Assembly: GCA_029263395.1 (NCBI GenBank)
Contig: JAJCXO010000025.1
Location: 1-64,000 of the forward strand
Reading direction: 5' to 3'
DNA length: 64,000 bases
From: Acidobacteriota bacterium
GTDB lineage: Bacteria > Acidobacteriota > Thermoanaerobaculia > Multivoradales > J023
A model generated the notes under the pieces. It was not told the origin of the DNA, ran no database searches, and saw nothing but the letters and a program-made list of their open reading frames with translations. The position numbers were made by a program, and so were the translations under genes. Shown here in pieces: positions 51,817-61,881 of the stretch. The stretch's first letter is position 1. Each line of letters starts with the position of its first letter.

Positions 51817-53784
51817 ATGTGTGGCATCACCGGTATCTTCTCCCTTGGCGATCGCACCGTGCCCGATCGTCTAGAGGCCATGAATGCAACGTTGATCCAC
51901 CGCGGCCCCAACGATGCCGGCGCCTTTCGCGACAGTCGTGCCGGTCTGGCGATGCGTCGGCTGAGCATCATCGGGGTCGACGACGGGCATCAACCGATCA
52001 CCAACGAAGACCGTGATCTGGTGCTCGTCTTCAACGGCGAGGTTTACAACTACCTGGATCTCAAACACCAACTCGAAGAGGAAGAGCACCAATTCACGAG
52101 TAGCAGCGACGCCGAGGTTGCGATCCATCTGTACGAGCAATATGGCAACGACTTCGTAGATCCCATGCGAGGCATGTTTGCCCTGGCACTTTATGACCGT
52201 CGCCGCCAACAACTGGTGCTGGTGCGGGATCGCTCCGGTCAGAAACCGCTTTATTATGCGATCTCCGGTGGTTTCATGATCTTTGCTTCCGAGATCAAAG
52301 CGATTCACGCGTCCGGTCTGGTCGACAAAGAGCTCGACACCGAGGCCCTGGCGTCCTACCTCACCTACGGCTTCGTGGTCGGCACGTCGACCCTGTTTCG
52401 AGGAATCCACAAGCTGCCGGCGGGACACATGCTCACCGCTAAGGCGCACGTCGACACCCTCGAGATCCGACCCTATTGGGATCTGCCGACCACCACCGGC
52501 ACCATCGAGACGCTCGATCAAGCGGCGGCCACCGTGCTCGAACTGTTGCGGGCTTCGGTCGAAAAGCGCCTGATGAGTGAAGTCCCACTGGGGGCGTTTC
52601 TCTCTGGCGGCGTCGATTCGAGCGCCATCGTCGCCTTGATGAAACGCCATTTGGACCATTTCCAGACCTTCTGCGTCGGTTTCGAGGACAGCCGTTTCGA
52701 CGAACTGCCCCACGCCCGAGCCATCGCCAAAAAATTCGGCACCGAGCATCACGAGCTGGTCCTCCGCGGCTGCAACCTCGAGCTCCTGCGTGACCTCAAT
52801 TGGCACTACGACGAGCCGGCCGGAGATCCCGCTGCAGTACCAACCTACTGCCTGTCTCACTTTGCCCGCCAGCACATCACCGTCGTCCTGACCGGCGAGG
52901 GTGGTGACGAAACCTTTGCTGGTTATCCTCACCATCGCCACGCCGCCCGCCTCGGCCGACTCGCCCCGTTCCTCCCCGGCTTGGGCCTCGCCGCTCGCGG
53001 TGTCAGCCGGCTTGAAGGGCGACTCGGCGGCATCGGCTCTGCGCGCTTCTGGAAAGGGGCCTGGATCGCCGGCCTACCGGCTGATGAACGCCACCGAGCA
53101 TGGTACGCCGCCTACACGGACGCGGAATTGTCCAAGTTGCTGAGTACTGACCTCCGGGCCAATTTCGCCAAACGCATGGATACCCTGGCGGGCCCGTTCC
53201 GCACTCTTCAAGCCAAGGTCAACAAGCGGGAAATGCTCGAGCAACTGCTCTACATCGACGCCAAGGTCAGCCTTGCGGATCAACTGTTGATGAAAGTCGA
53301 CAAAACAACCATGGCTGCCTCCCTCGAAGCGCGCTGCCCACTGCTCGACCAAGAGTTGTTGGAGTACGCTGCAGCCTTGCCCGCAGCCCTCAAACTCTCG
53401 GCGAATGGCGGCGCCAAATTGGTGCTGCGCCACGCGCTCCGCGGCCTGCTCACTGACGATATTCTCGACCGTCCCAAACAGGGTTTTGATGTGCCACTCG
53501 AAACCTGGTTGCTGCGGGATCTCGAGGCCCCTGTCCAAGCCGGCTTGCTCGACGACCGGGCGCCGATTGCTGCCTATCTCGATCTAAACACGGTCAAGAA
53601 CACTTGGGCTCGTTTCCGTCAACGTCGAGACATGCGGTCGTGCAAACAAATTTGGCGGTTGCTCAACCTGGCCGTGTGGCATGAGATCCACTGGCCCACT
53701 GGCCACCTCGGCCATCTCGGCCAACCCGGCAACCCCAGTGCCGGCAACCCAGCCGCTGACCTGTTCGTGGAACAGTCCGCCTGA
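51817..53784 (+). CDS. asnB: Glutamine-hydrolysing asparagine synthase-like amidotransferase
   Basis: The 655-aa protein has Cys2 for the N-terminal glutaminase (MCGITGIFSLG) and continues with HRGPNDAG and FNGEVYNY. The synthetase domain has the PP-loop FLSGGVDSSAIVALM near 262 and GEGGDETFAGYP. Such enzymes are common in XrtA-linked polysaccharide loci, where they probably amidate a uronic acid or similar acceptor rather than make asparagine. It stands in a short plus-strand unit with the cupin gene (39 nt downstream). Confidence 0.88.
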   Translation: MCGITGIFSLGDRTVPDRLEAMNATLIHRGPNDAGAFRDSRAGLAMRRLSIIGVDDGHQPITNEDRDLVLVFNGEVYNYLDLKHQLEEEEHQFTSSSDAEVAIHLYEQYGNDFVDPMRGMFALALYDRRRQQLVLVRDRSGQKPLYYAISGGFMIFASEIKAIHASGLVDKELDTEALASYLTYGFVVGTSTLFRGIHKLPAGHMLTAKAHVDTLEIRPYWDLPTTTGTIETLDQAAATVLELLRASVEKRLMSEVPLGAFLSGGVDSSAIVALMKRHLDHFQTFCVGFEDSRFDELPHARAIAKKFGTEHHELVLRGCNLELLRDLNWHYDEPAGDPAAVPTYCLSHFARQHITVVLTGEGGDETFAGYPHHRHAARLGRLAPFLPGLGLAARGVSRLEGRLGGIGSARFWKGAWIAGLPADERHRAWYAAYTDAELSKLLSTDLRANFAKRMDTLAGPFRTLQAKVNKREMLEQLLYIDAKVSLADQLLMKVDKTTMAASLEARCPLLDQELLEYAAALPAALKLSANGGAKLVLRHALRGLLTDDILDRPKQGFDVPLETWLLRDLEAPVQAGLLDDRAPIAAYLDLNTVKNTWARFRQRRDMRSCKQIWRLLNLAVWHEIHWPTGHLGHLGQPGNPSAGNPAADLFVEQSA

Positions 53785-53823
53785 ACGAGCCCCTCGCCTG
53801 CCATCGATCACCGGAGCCAACCC

Positions 53824-54366
53824 ATGCGCGAGCAAATTCTCAAAGCGGATCCCGAAACCGAATTCTGGACCTCGGAACGCGTCTTCATTCTCGAGCTCTC
53901 AAACTCCGAAGCGGACCGGGAAGTCTCGATTGCCCGCGCCCGCGTCGAGCCCGGGGTGACCACCCAACTCCATCGCCTCAACGGCATCATCGAACGGTAC
54001 GTCGTCCAACAAGGCGAAGGAGAAATGGAGGTCGGTGACGAGCCAGAAACCTCTATTGGGCCAGGCGACGTGGTCCTGGTCCCGGCCGGAGTCCAGCAAC
54101 GGATCACCAACACCGGCAACGAAGACTTGTTATTCCTGTGCGTATGTACGCCGCCATTCTTCGCTGACGCTTATGAATCGCTGGAGCCACCAGCTAGAGC
54201 CTCTGATGAAGACCTTGCTTCCAGTGAAGACAGCGCTTCAGACGACGCAAAGGCTGAAGACTCAGCCGACGAAGTCACGTCTCACGTAGAGCCTCAGGAG
54301 GCTGAGTCCGGTGACAACTCCGCAGACTCACCGAGCCAATCCCGCGGCCGCAAGAAGTCCGTATAG
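53824..54366 (+). CDS. Cupin-domain protein with acidic tail
   Basis: The 180-aa protein has a single cupin barrel (about 20-112): motif 1 around [21 protein letters not shown] and motif 2 around [16 protein letters not shown]. The usual second and third metal-binding His in motif 1 are partly kept (one His), so metal binding is uncertain. Residues 120-180 are a Ser/Asp/Glu-rich, low-complexity tail. The final 73 nt overlap the hemF 3' end on the opposite strand. It could be a mannose-6-phosphate isomerase-like or regulatory cupin. Confidence 0.8.
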   Translation: MREQILKADPETEFWTSERVFILELSNSEADREVSIARARVEPGVTTQLHRLNGIIERYVVQQGEGEMEVGDEPETSIGPGDVVLVPAGVQQRITNTGNEDLLFLCVCTPPFFADAYESLEPPARASDEDLASSEDSASDDAKAEDSADEVTSHVEPQEAESGDNSADSPSQSRGRKKSV

Positions 54367-55244
54367 AGTTGCTCCTCCGGCGAACCTGGTTCCGGCGACC
54401 AATCGTAGTTCCAGCGCACCAGTGGCGGCAACGACGCAAGAATCGACTCCACCCGACCGCTGGCCTGTAGACCAAAACGAGTCCCGCGATCGTAGAGCAG
54501 ATTGAACTCCACGTAACGGCCGCGGCGATAAAGCTGGAAATTGCGCTCACTATCGCCATAGGGATGACTCTTGCGACGCTCGACGATCGGCAAATAGGCC
54601 GGTAGCAGATGATCGCCAACGCTGCGCATGAGACCAAAACAATGGTCAAACGTGGGCTGGTCGAGGTCGTCGAAGAACAACCCGCCGACACCTCGCGGCT
54701 CGTCCCGATGCGGGAGATGGAAGTATTCGTCACACCGCGTCTTCAGGCGTGGATACACGTCGTCTCCGAAGGGCAAACAAGCCGCACGAGCCGTACGATG
54801 CCAGTGCACGGCATCATCCTCGAAACCATAATACGGCGTCAGGTCGAAGCCCCCGCCGAACCACCAGACTGGCTCGGCACTAGCCTCACCCGCGATAAAA
54901 AACCGCACGTTGGCGTGCGTTGTCGGCACGTAAGGGTTGCGAGGGTGAACGATGAGCGAAATGGACACCGCCTCAAACGATGCCCCCTCGAGTTCCGGCC
55001 GCCGGCTGGTAGCCGCCGCCGGCATCCGTGCCCCTGAGGTATGCGAAAAGTTCACTGCCGCACGCTCGAACACCGGGCCGTCACTCAAAACCCGAGGCCG
55101 AGCCAAGCCACCGCGTTCGCCAGGAAGCTCTTCACCGCCGAAGCGTGCCTCACCGTCAGCACGCTCAAAGGCGGCACAAATCGTATCCTGTAACTCTAGC
55201 AAGTACTCGCGTACCGGCGCGATCTCAGCCTTGTAGTTCACCAT
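54294..55244 (-). CDS. hemF: Oxygen-dependent coproporphyrinogen III oxidase
   Basis: The 316-aa enzyme decarboxylates coproporphyrinogen III to protoporphyrinogen IX using O2. Conserved blocks are visible: [46 protein letters not shown] and [14 protein letters not shown]. The presence of the oxygen-dependent form argues for at least partial aerobic life. It is unrelated to the polysaccharide genes but sits at the end of their minus-strand run. The start has GAGGG at 5 nt, which lies in the last unit of a tandem repeat. Confidence 0.96.
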   Translation of the reverse strand: MVNYKAEIAPVREYLLELQDTICAAFERADGEARFGGEELPGERGGLARPRVLSDGPVFERAAVNFSHTSGARMPAAATSRRPELEGASFEAVSISLIVHPRNPYVPTTHANVRFFIAGEASAEPVWWFGGGFDLTPYYGFEDDAVHWHRTARAACLPFGDDVYPRLKTRCDEYFHLPHRDEPRGVGGLFFDDLDQPTFDHCFGLMRSVGDHLLPAYLPIVERRKSHPYGDSERNFQLYRRGRYVEFNLLYDRGTRFGLQASGRVESILASLPPLVRWNYDWSPEPGSPEEQLYTDFLRPRDWLGESAELSPDSAS

Positions 55245-55245
55245 G

Positions 55246-55311
55246 ATGTCCCTCAGCAGAACGAAGCATATCCCTCAGCACTGCGAAGCATATCCTTTAG
55301 CAGAGTGAAGC
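55246..55311 (-). repeat. 22-bp tandem triplication of a stop-codon/Shine-Dalgarno junction
   Basis: Three 22-nt units occupy 55246-55267, 55268-55289 and 55290-55311. Read on the minus strand, each runs from GCTTC through a TAA or TGA stop to an AGG-type site. The first unit supplies the stop codon of the glycosyltransferase gene (55297-55299). The last one supplies the GAGGG ribosome site of hemF. Confidence 0.85.
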
Positions 55312-56493
55312 ATAAATGGTCTCGAGTTGTGCCGCCACCACAGACAACGCGTGCCGATCGCGTAGACGCTGTCGACCGTTGGTTATCAAATGTTCAGCGA
55401 GCGCCGTGCCACCATCTAGACGCGCGATGCCGGCCGCCAGTTCGACGACGTTGCGCCCCAGCAGCAGATGTTCACCATCTTCAGCATCCAAACCTCGAGC
55501 CGCCTCCGGGGTTGCCACGACAGGCACCCCTCGCGCCCACGCCTCCAGGATTTTGATCCGCACCCCCGAAGCGATACGCAACGGCACCACCAGCACCGAG
55601 CCGGCAGCAAACGCATCTCGACTGTCCTTGGGCGCCGGCAACCAGATCACCCCATCGGCGCGGCTGGCGTCAACAGTTTGCTGGTTGGATGCCGCCAGTC
55701 CGAGCACATGCAACACAGCTCCAGGTGCAACCAGTCGCACCCGCGGCCAGATCTCCCGCACATACCAGTCCGCTCCGCCGCTGTTGGGCAGCCAACCATC
55801 ACTGCCAAACAGCACCACCGGCGGTGCGCCGATGAGCGGCGTGCTGGCCGCTGGTAGCTCGCTCTCGAACGGCGCCGACACTTGATGGATCCGAGCATCG
55901 TCGCACCCGACCGCGGACGCCAGCTCTGTTAAACGCTCGGCGTCGTGCGACGTCAGTGCCAAAGTGGCGGCACAGCGCCCAACGGCCCGCCCTTCCCATG
56001 TCGCCAACTGCCGCGCCTCGCGGGCTAGCAACCACCCTCGCCAGCCGCCCTCCTCTGCTGCCTGGGCCCAAAGATCACTCTCGACATTCTGGGCCCGCAA
56101 GACAATCGGTACGCCGGATGCCATCTCGGCGGCGGGCAACGCTTGCATCTGCTCCGCCATCACCACATCGAAGCGCTCGGCCCCCACCAGTGCCGCGACC
56201 CGTTGCTGAACCGCCGAGACGGTATGCCGGACCACGGTCAACGGTTGCCGTCGCCACTGGGCGCGCAAGGCGTCGATCCACCTCGGCTGCGGTCGAACCG
56301 CAACCAGCTGCGGTCGGCACACAGTCGAAAGTGCAGCCTCGGCCTGTCGGCACTCCTCTTTCCCCACCACCGGTGCCACCAACGTCAACTCGTGCCCGGC
56401 GATGCTCAGCGCTCGCAAGGTGTCGAGCAACAGTCGACGGCCACCATCAACCGGCGGCCAGGGAGCCTTGGTTGCAACCCAGAGAATCTTCAC
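55297..56493 (-). CDS. GT4-like glycosyltransferase
   Basis: The 398-aa protein begins MKILWVATKAPWPPVDGGRR, the GT-B N-terminal signature. The C-terminal domain contains VLFGSDGWLPNSGGADWYV, then VIWLPAPKDSRDAFAAGSVLVVPLR and ILEAWARGVPVVATPEAARGL (ExxxxxP-like region of GT4). It is 10 nt downstream of the epimerase gene. The donor sugar cannot be read from sequence. Confidence 0.88.
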   Translation of the reverse strand: MKILWVATKAPWPPVDGGRRLLLDTLRALSIAGHELTLVAPVVGKEECRQAEAALSTVCRPQLVAVRPQPRWIDALRAQWRRQPLTVVRHTVSAVQQRVAALVGAERFDVVMAEQMQALPAAEMASGVPIVLRAQNVESDLWAQAAEEGGWRGWLLAREARQLATWEGRAVGRCAATLALTSHDAERLTELASAVGCDDARIHQVSAPFESELPAASTPLIGAPPVVLFGSDGWLPNSGGADWYVREIWPRVRLVAPGAVLHVLGLAASNQQTVDASRADGVIWLPAPKDSRDAFAAGSVLVVPLRIASGVRIKILEAWARGVPVVATPEAARGLDAEDGEHLLLGRNVVELAAGIARLDGGTALAEHLITNGRQRLRDRHALSVVAAQLETIYASLC

Positions 56494-56503
56494 CTGATGG
56501 AGG

Positions 56504-58420
56504 CTACATCACCGGCGCGTCTTCTGCGACCGGCTCGCCATCACCGCTGGCCGGTAACAGAGGACGATACTCGGGAACCAGTTGACGCAACCAATACAGT
56601 ATCGCTTCATGATCTTCGGTGACGGCTGCAACTTTCAGATCGTTGAGGCGAGCGTGCAGCTCTTCTCCGGATGGCGGACTCTCGACAACCTTGATTTTGG
56701 AGTCGATCTGTCGCACCACAGTTTCGCCATCGCCGATCAGCTCCTCGCTGAGCTTCTCGCCAGGACGCAGCCCAACGTAGGCGATTTTGACGTCGACATC
56801 GGGCACTCGACCAGACATCGTAATCATCATCCGCGCCAGTTTGGTGATCGAAATAGGCTCCCCCATCTCCAACACACACAGCTGCCCGTAGTCGCCATAG
56901 GCGGCCCGCAGGACCAGCCCAACGGCTTCCCTGATGGTCATGAAGTAGCGCCGCACGTCGGGATGGGTAACGGTGACTGGGCCACCAGCTTCGATCTGCT
57001 CCCGGAACAACGGCACCACCGAGCCCGCGGAGCCCAACACATTGCCAAACCGCACCGCTGAGAAGCGCGTTGACGAAGTCTCGTTCATACGCAAGATCAA
57101 CATCTCACCGAGACGCTTGCTCACCCCCATCACGCTCGACGCTCGCACTGCCTTGTCAGTCGACATGTAGACAAACCGCTCGGCACCGTAGTCCGCCGCT
57201 ACCCGTGCCAGGTTGAGCGTACCAAAAACATTGGTCTTCACTGCCTCACCCGGCGCTGTCTCCATCAGCGGCACTTGCTTGCGGGCTGCGGCATGGAAAA
57301 CATCCACTGGCCGATGACGACTGAACACCACCTCCAGGCGGGCGGTATCGCGGATATCCGCCACTTCGGCAACAATCAAAGCTGTCTCGTAGCGCCGCTC
57401 CAACCGACGTTTGAGCAGGTAAAGCCCATTCTCGTCAATATCGACCAACACCAAGCGCTGGACGCCGGCTTCCAAAAGCTGGACACAAACTTCGCTGCCG
57501 ATCGAGCCGGCTGCGCCAACCACCATCTGCTCACCGCCGCTGACGAAACTTGCCTCTCGCCCCTGCTTGAACTTGACCTCCTCGCGATCGAGTAGATCCT
57601 CTGGAGTCAAATCCTGTAGCAGAGACGACGCCGACTTCTCGTGCAGATCACGATAGGAAAAGGGCAAGATCTTGAATCGCAGCTTGAGGTTGTTGCTGAG
57701 CTCCAAGATCTCGCGCACCTGGCGGGCCGGCAGCCGGGGAATGGCGATCAAGATCTGTCGGATCCCATAACGCTCGACCAAACGAGGAAGATCAGCAACC
57801 CCGCCGAGCACTTCCTTACCGCCGACAAACTGTCCATGTTTGGATTCGGCATCATCGATAAAACCGACAATCCGATAGTCATGATCGGTACGCTGTAGGC
57901 CACGCAGCAACATCTCTCCTGCCGAACCCGCACCGACGATCGCGGTGGCTATCGAGTCCGAATTGCGACCACGGATCAAGTCAGCACGATAAGCCAGGCC
58001 CAAGCGCGGTCCAAATCTCAAGGCTGCCATTAGTGCGGTCGACAGCAACAGCTCGAGCACCAGTACCGCACGGCCGATATTGGCCGGCATTGCTGGATTC
58101 ATCAGGTACAGCGCCAGGACGAACAACGCGGTACCCGAAATGCCAGCCATAACAATCCGTGCGCCATCGGTGAGCCCGGACAGCCGGAACGACCAACGGT
58201 GAAGCTTGAAGACCACCACGCAGGCCAAACGGCAGGCGATCAACAACAGCATGGTCCGCACCGGGTAAAGCCCGAGGTGGGTCTGAGCCTCGGTCGGCTC
58301 GAATCGGAGCAGCAACGCCACAATCAAGCCGACGGCCGTAATCACCGCGTCGATCGCCGCAACCAGGACAAACCGCTGGCTGCCGGTGAGTTCGAGCAAA
58401 CGTTGAAGTCGGTATGCCAT
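56504..58420 (-). CDS. Membrane nucleoside-diphosphate-sugar epimerase/dehydratase (PglF/CapD-like)
   Basis: The 638-aa protein has four N-terminal transmembrane helices (about 20-125) and a CoA-binding-like Rossmann region (AIVGAGSAGEMLLRGL near 165). The SDR-type catalytic domain follows. Its NAD motif reads VVGAAGSIGSEV (near 293) in place of TGAxGSIGxE. The active-site region is MSTDKAVRASSVMGVSKR, with M-x-x-x-K as in the 4,6-dehydratases of this family. Such enzymes convert UDP-GlcNAc toward amino-deoxy sugars. A phosphoglycosyl transferase normally accompanies it but is not in the window. Confidence 0.9.
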   Translation of the reverse strand: MAYRLQRLLELTGSQRFVLVAAIDAVITAVGLIVALLLRFEPTEAQTHLGLYPVRTMLLLIACRLACVVVFKLHRWSFRLSGLTDGARIVMAGISGTALFVLALYLMNPAMPANIGRAVLVLELLLSTALMAALRFGPRLGLAYRADLIRGRNSDSIATAIVGAGSAGEMLLRGLQRTDHDYRIVGFIDDAESKHGQFVGGKEVLGGVADLPRLVERYGIRQILIAIPRLPARQVREILELSNNLKLRFKILPFSYRDLHEKSASSLLQDLTPEDLLDREEVKFKQGREASFVSGGEQMVVGAAGSIGSEVCVQLLEAGVQRLVLVDIDENGLYLLKRRLERRYETALIVAEVADIRDTARLEVVFSRHRPVDVFHAAARKQVPLMETAPGEAVKTNVFGTLNLARVAADYGAERFVYMSTDKAVRASSVMGVSKRLGEMLILRMNETSSTRFSAVRFGNVLGSAGSVVPLFREQIEAGGPVTVTHPDVRRYFMTIREAVGLVLRAAYGDYGQLCVLEMGEPISITKLARMMITMSGRVPDVDVKIAYVGLRPGEKLSEELIGDGETVVRQIDSKIKVVESPPSGEELHARLNDLKVAAVTEDHEAILYWLRQLVPEYRPLLPASGDGEPVAEDAPVM

Positions 58421-58615
58421 AGCGTGAAAGTCTCGGAGAAAAATACACAGATCCCGGAGAAGAGGACGCTACCCAGGCGATAAAGAGATGATTCGGGAGA
58501 CCCGATGTTAACACACGTCAGATCTTACTGATCCGCGAAGCCTCCAACTCCCCATCAGACTTCGACTAATCCCCTGGGCACAACCTCGACTGCGGCCAGA
58601 CCAATGGAGTCAAGG

Positions 58616-60025
58616 TCAAGCTCGAACGACCTTGGGCCCAGGCTGGCAGACGCCACGGGTGTCGACGATCAGCTGGGCGTCCGACGTCAGTTGATCGTAG
58701 TTGATGCCGCTATGGTCGGTGATGATCAACACGGCATCCTGACGGGACACGGTTTCTGGGTCGATGTCGACCGACGCCATCGCCGGTAAGTCGGGCCAGG
58801 TGCGCATCGTCGGCGCTTCCGGGATCAGTGGGTCGTGGTAACAAACTTCGGCCCCGAGCTCGACCAGGCGGGCGATGATCTCGAACGAGGGACTCTCCCT
58901 TGGGTCCGCCACATTCGGCTTGTAGGCCAGTCCAATCACCATCACTCCGCTGCCTTTGACCGGCTTGCCGGCAGTGTTCAGGGCGTCTTGTAGCTTGGAG
59001 ATCACGTAGCGAGGCATCTCGATGTTGACTTCACCCGAGAGCTCGATGAAGCGAGCACGCAAGCCGTATTCCCTAGCTTTCCACGACAGATAGAACGGAT
59101 CGACCGGAATGCAGTGGCCTCCCCACCCCGGCCCGGGATTGAACCGCGTAAAGCCGAAAGGCTTGGTCTGGGCCGCATCGAGCACCTCCCAGATATCTAT
59201 CCCCATCGCGTCATAAACGGTCTTGAGCTCATTGACCAACGCGATATTGACCGCCCGGTAAATATTCTCGGTCAGCTTGGTTGCTTCCGCGACGCGGGTC
59301 GAAGACACCGGGACCACACGCTCGAAGACCTGTGAGTACAGGCACACCGCCAGCTCTTTGGCGGCGCCGTCGACCCCACCGACAACTTTGGGTATTTGGG
59401 TTGTGGTGTGCTGCTGATTACCAGGATCCTCACGCTCAGGAGAAAAGGCGAGATAAAAATCCTTGCCGTGTTGCAACCCGCTGGCCTCCAACAACGGCCT
59501 CACCAACTCATCGGTTGTGCCGGGATAGGTAGTCGACTCCAAAATCACCAGCTGACCGCGGCGCAAACTGGTGCTCGCCTGGCGGACCGTGGTCTCAACG
59601 TAGCTAAGGTCGGGTTCACGGTAACGATCGAGCGGAGTTGGCACACAGATCAACAGCGCGTCGGGCTCCGCTAAACGTTCAAAATTGCTCGTCGCCGCCA
59701 GCCGGCCCGCAGTCACCGACGCCTGAATGCGGTCTGCGCCGAGGTGGTCGATGTAGCTACGTCCGGCGGTCAAGGCGTCGACTTTGCGATCATCGATGTC
59801 AAAACCCAAAACCGAAAAGCCGGCCTCCGCAAACACTAAGCCAAGAGGAAGCCCAACGTAGCCCAAACCGATGACCCCAACTTGAAACTCACGGTCCTCG
59901 ACCCGACTCATGAGCTCCTTGATCGCCGCCGGGCGAGGCTCATGACGATCCTGTTCGCTCCCTCCGTCTTCGTCCCCACCGTGTTCGCCCTTCGTGCCCT
60001 GCTCGCTCATATCCGGTCCACTCAT
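58616..60025 (-). CDS. UDP-sugar 6-dehydrogenase (WbpA/TuaD-like)
   Basis: The 469-aa enzyme oxidises a UDP-hexose or UDP-GlcNAc to its uronic acid. The NAD motif IGLGYVGLPLG follows a 35-residue acidic, low-complexity N-terminus (GEHGGDEDGGSEQDR). Key motifs are CVPTPLDRYREPDL, STTYPGTT, FSPEREDPGN and GPGWGGHCIPVDP (catalytic Cys). FSPEREDPGN is the version of UDP-GlcNAc/UDP-ManNAc dehydrogenases, so it complements the AlgD-type enzyme. Internal ATGs at 60010 or 59911 could shorten the N-terminus. Confidence 0.9.
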   Translation of the reverse strand: MSGPDMSEQGTKGEHGGDEDGGSEQDRHEPRPAAIKELMSRVEDREFQVGVIGLGYVGLPLGLVFAEAGFSVLGFDIDDRKVDALTAGRSYIDHLGADRIQASVTAGRLAATSNFERLAEPDALLICVPTPLDRYREPDLSYVETTVRQASTSLRRGQLVILESTTYPGTTDELVRPLLEASGLQHGKDFYLAFSPEREDPGNQQHTTTQIPKVVGGVDGAAKELAVCLYSQVFERVVPVSSTRVAEATKLTENIYRAVNIALVNELKTVYDAMGIDIWEVLDAAQTKPFGFTRFNPGPGWGGHCIPVDPFYLSWKAREYGLRARFIELSGEVNIEMPRYVISKLQDALNTAGKPVKGSGVMVIGLAYKPNVADPRESPSFEIIARLVELGAEVCYHDPLIPEAPTMRTWPDLPAMASVDIDPETVSRQDAVLIITDHSGINYDQLTSDAQLIVDTRGVCQPGPKVVRA

Positions 60026-60068
60026 GGTTATCTACCGTTGAAGTTGTTCATTCCAGTTGTCTTTCGGG

Positions 60069-60551
60069 TCACGAACCTGCGCCGGCTTGCCTAGGCCGCC
60101 GTTGCTTCAGAAAGCTATCAACCCGTGTCCGAAGTGCGCTGTCCAGAATCACCGCAGTGCGAAAGGACTCTTCGGCCTCATCATAGAGCCCCGCCGCGAG
60201 TTGCGCTTGACCAATGTAGGCATAAACCTCTCCTCGGGGCTCCAGGGTCAGCGCACGCTCGAACGCCGTGAGTGCTGCCCGTGGACGGCCGAGGAGCAAA
60301 TTCTGGCCGCCGCGCGCGATCGGCAGATCAACATCGACCGGACTGAGGGCCTCGGCCTCCCTTAGCAGACCGATGTTACGCAAGATCAGCGGCTTCGTCA
60401 GACTCCTGGTACTTGTCCCCTGTGCTGTAATCAACCGCACGACATTGACCGCCCGGCTCGCCTCCCATAACCGAATTCCGCGGGCAATGTTGAGAGCGAG
60501 ACCAACCGCCAGCAGCGGCGTCAGCACCCAGACCAGGCGATGGCCACTCAA
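60069..60551 (-). CDS. TPR-like membrane-anchored protein of the polysaccharide locus
   Basis: The 160-aa protein has one N-terminal helix (LVWVLTPLLAVGLALNIA) and then helical repeats resembling TPRs (LLLGRPRAALTAFERALTLEPRG, YAYIGQAQLAAGLYDEAEESF). It overlaps the Wzy-like gene by 4 nt (ATGA), so it is likely to work with that membrane enzyme. Many Wzy/WaaL proteins have a fused TPR tail; here it may be separate. Its exact role is unknown. Confidence 0.75.
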   Translation of the reverse strand: MSGHRLVWVLTPLLAVGLALNIARGIRLWEASRAVNVVRLITAQGTSTRSLTKPLILRNIGLLREAEALSPVDVDLPIARGGQNLLLGRPRAALTAFERALTLEPRGEVYAYIGQAQLAAGLYDEAEESFRTAVILDSALRTRVDSFLKQRRPRQAGAGS

Positions 60552-61837
60552 GCTGCCCTCTCGCGCTGGGCGGCAAAAATCCAGCTGACAAAAAACAACA
60601 CCGGATAAGCGACGAGAGCTATGCGCAACGGAAAGTTGGTGGCGGCGAGCAGGATCAGTGCCACCAGCCCAGCAAGCATCACCGCGGCGTCATCCGACGC
60701 ACCCGTCGCGAAAACCTTCCGTAGGGTCCACCCCAGGATAAACAAACCCCACAGAATTGCCGCAATACCCGGAATCCCCCACTCGGCGACCGCCTCCAGT
60801 GGATCACTGTGGGCGTTGACGAAATAAACCGTCTTCGGCCAGCGATGGAATTCGACTCCGGCATTGCGCATGGCATGTTTGGCGTGGCCAAACTCCGCCC
60901 GGTAGGCGCCGTGCCCAACTCCCGTCCAGGGATGGGTCTCGAACATCCAGACTGCGGCCCGCCAGCCGTCCAATCGGCCGCTCATCACCCGGTTGATGTT
61001 GCCATGCTCCAGGCTCTGCAGTTTGTTGTCGAGGCGAACCCTCAGCGGCTCGATCAGTAGTGTCGCGAGCCCCAATACCAACACTAACCCTGCCACCACA
61101 GCCAAGAATCGACGGCGAGGCAGCAGCAGCAGCCAAAGAACCAAGGTACCAAGAATAAACGCAGCGATCGCCGTCAACGTCTGCGTCAGGATCAGAGCAT
61201 AGATACTCATCCCCGCCGCTACTAGCATCGGCAAACGCCATCGGTACTCCTGCTGGCGACGAAGGCTGGCCTGCACCAGTAGACATGGCAACACCAGGTA
61301 CGCCGCAAGGTCGAAGGCGCCGCCGGCAAACGACGTCAACCCGATCCGCTCGGAGACTTGGGTTTCGAATTCGAACGGATTGAAGATGCCGTGGAACTGC
61401 AGAATGGCAACAAATGCCAGCATCGTGGCAGGGACAATCAATCCATCCAACAAGTCCCGAATCTCATCGACTTTCAGCGCCAAACTCCAAGTCACCAGGC
61501 AGGCGAGGCCAATCCAAAGCGACACCAGCCCTCCCTTGACATGGGCGGTGTGGACGCTAGTCAGCAACCCCGAGGTGGCGACAACCAACATCGGCAGCAC
61601 GGCCAACACAACCGGTTGGCGAAAAAAGCCTTTCCAATCGATGCGATTGATGGTGCGCAACCGCCAGACAAGGAAAATGATCGAAGCCACTCCCAGGCAT
61701 TCGCTCAGAAAGAGCTTGGGGAGCCGAAAGTTCTCCCTGGCTGCGGTCGAAAACGCAAACGGGACAAATAGGAACAAAAGCCAGAGCGTCATGGGCCCCA
61801 ACTTCGAGACCCACACCTTGATCGCTTCCCCTCTCAC
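60548..61837 (-). CDS. O-antigen ligase/polymerase-like membrane protein, second copy
   Basis: The 429-aa protein has about eleven helices. The periplasmic loop contains MFETHPWTGVGHGAYRAEF and FVNAHSDPLEAVAEWGIPG, the H-x-x-P/WGxxG arrangement of WaaL/Wzy enzymes. It precedes the TPR gene with overlap. With the gene at 44060 the window has two enzymes of this family, suggesting separate polymerase and ligase functions. Confidence 0.88.
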   Translation of the reverse strand: MRGEAIKVWVSKLGPMTLWLLFLFVPFAFSTAARENFRLPKLFLSECLGVASIIFLVWRLRTINRIDWKGFFRQPVVLAVLPMLVVATSGLLTSVHTAHVKGGLVSLWIGLACLVTWSLALKVDEIRDLLDGLIVPATMLAFVAILQFHGIFNPFEFETQVSERIGLTSFAGGAFDLAAYLVLPCLLVQASLRRQQEYRWRLPMLVAAGMSIYALILTQTLTAIAAFILGTLVLWLLLLPRRRFLAVVAGLVLVLGLATLLIEPLRVRLDNKLQSLEHGNINRVMSGRLDGWRAAVWMFETHPWTGVGHGAYRAEFGHAKHAMRNAGVEFHRWPKTVYFVNAHSDPLEAVAEWGIPGIAAILWGLFILGWTLRKVFATGASDDAAVMLAGLVALILLAATNFPLRIALVAYPVLFFVSWIFAAQRERAA

Positions 61838-61881
61838 ATCGGCGCTCCAGAATCAGCTCAACGAGGCCCCTTGCAACCTAC

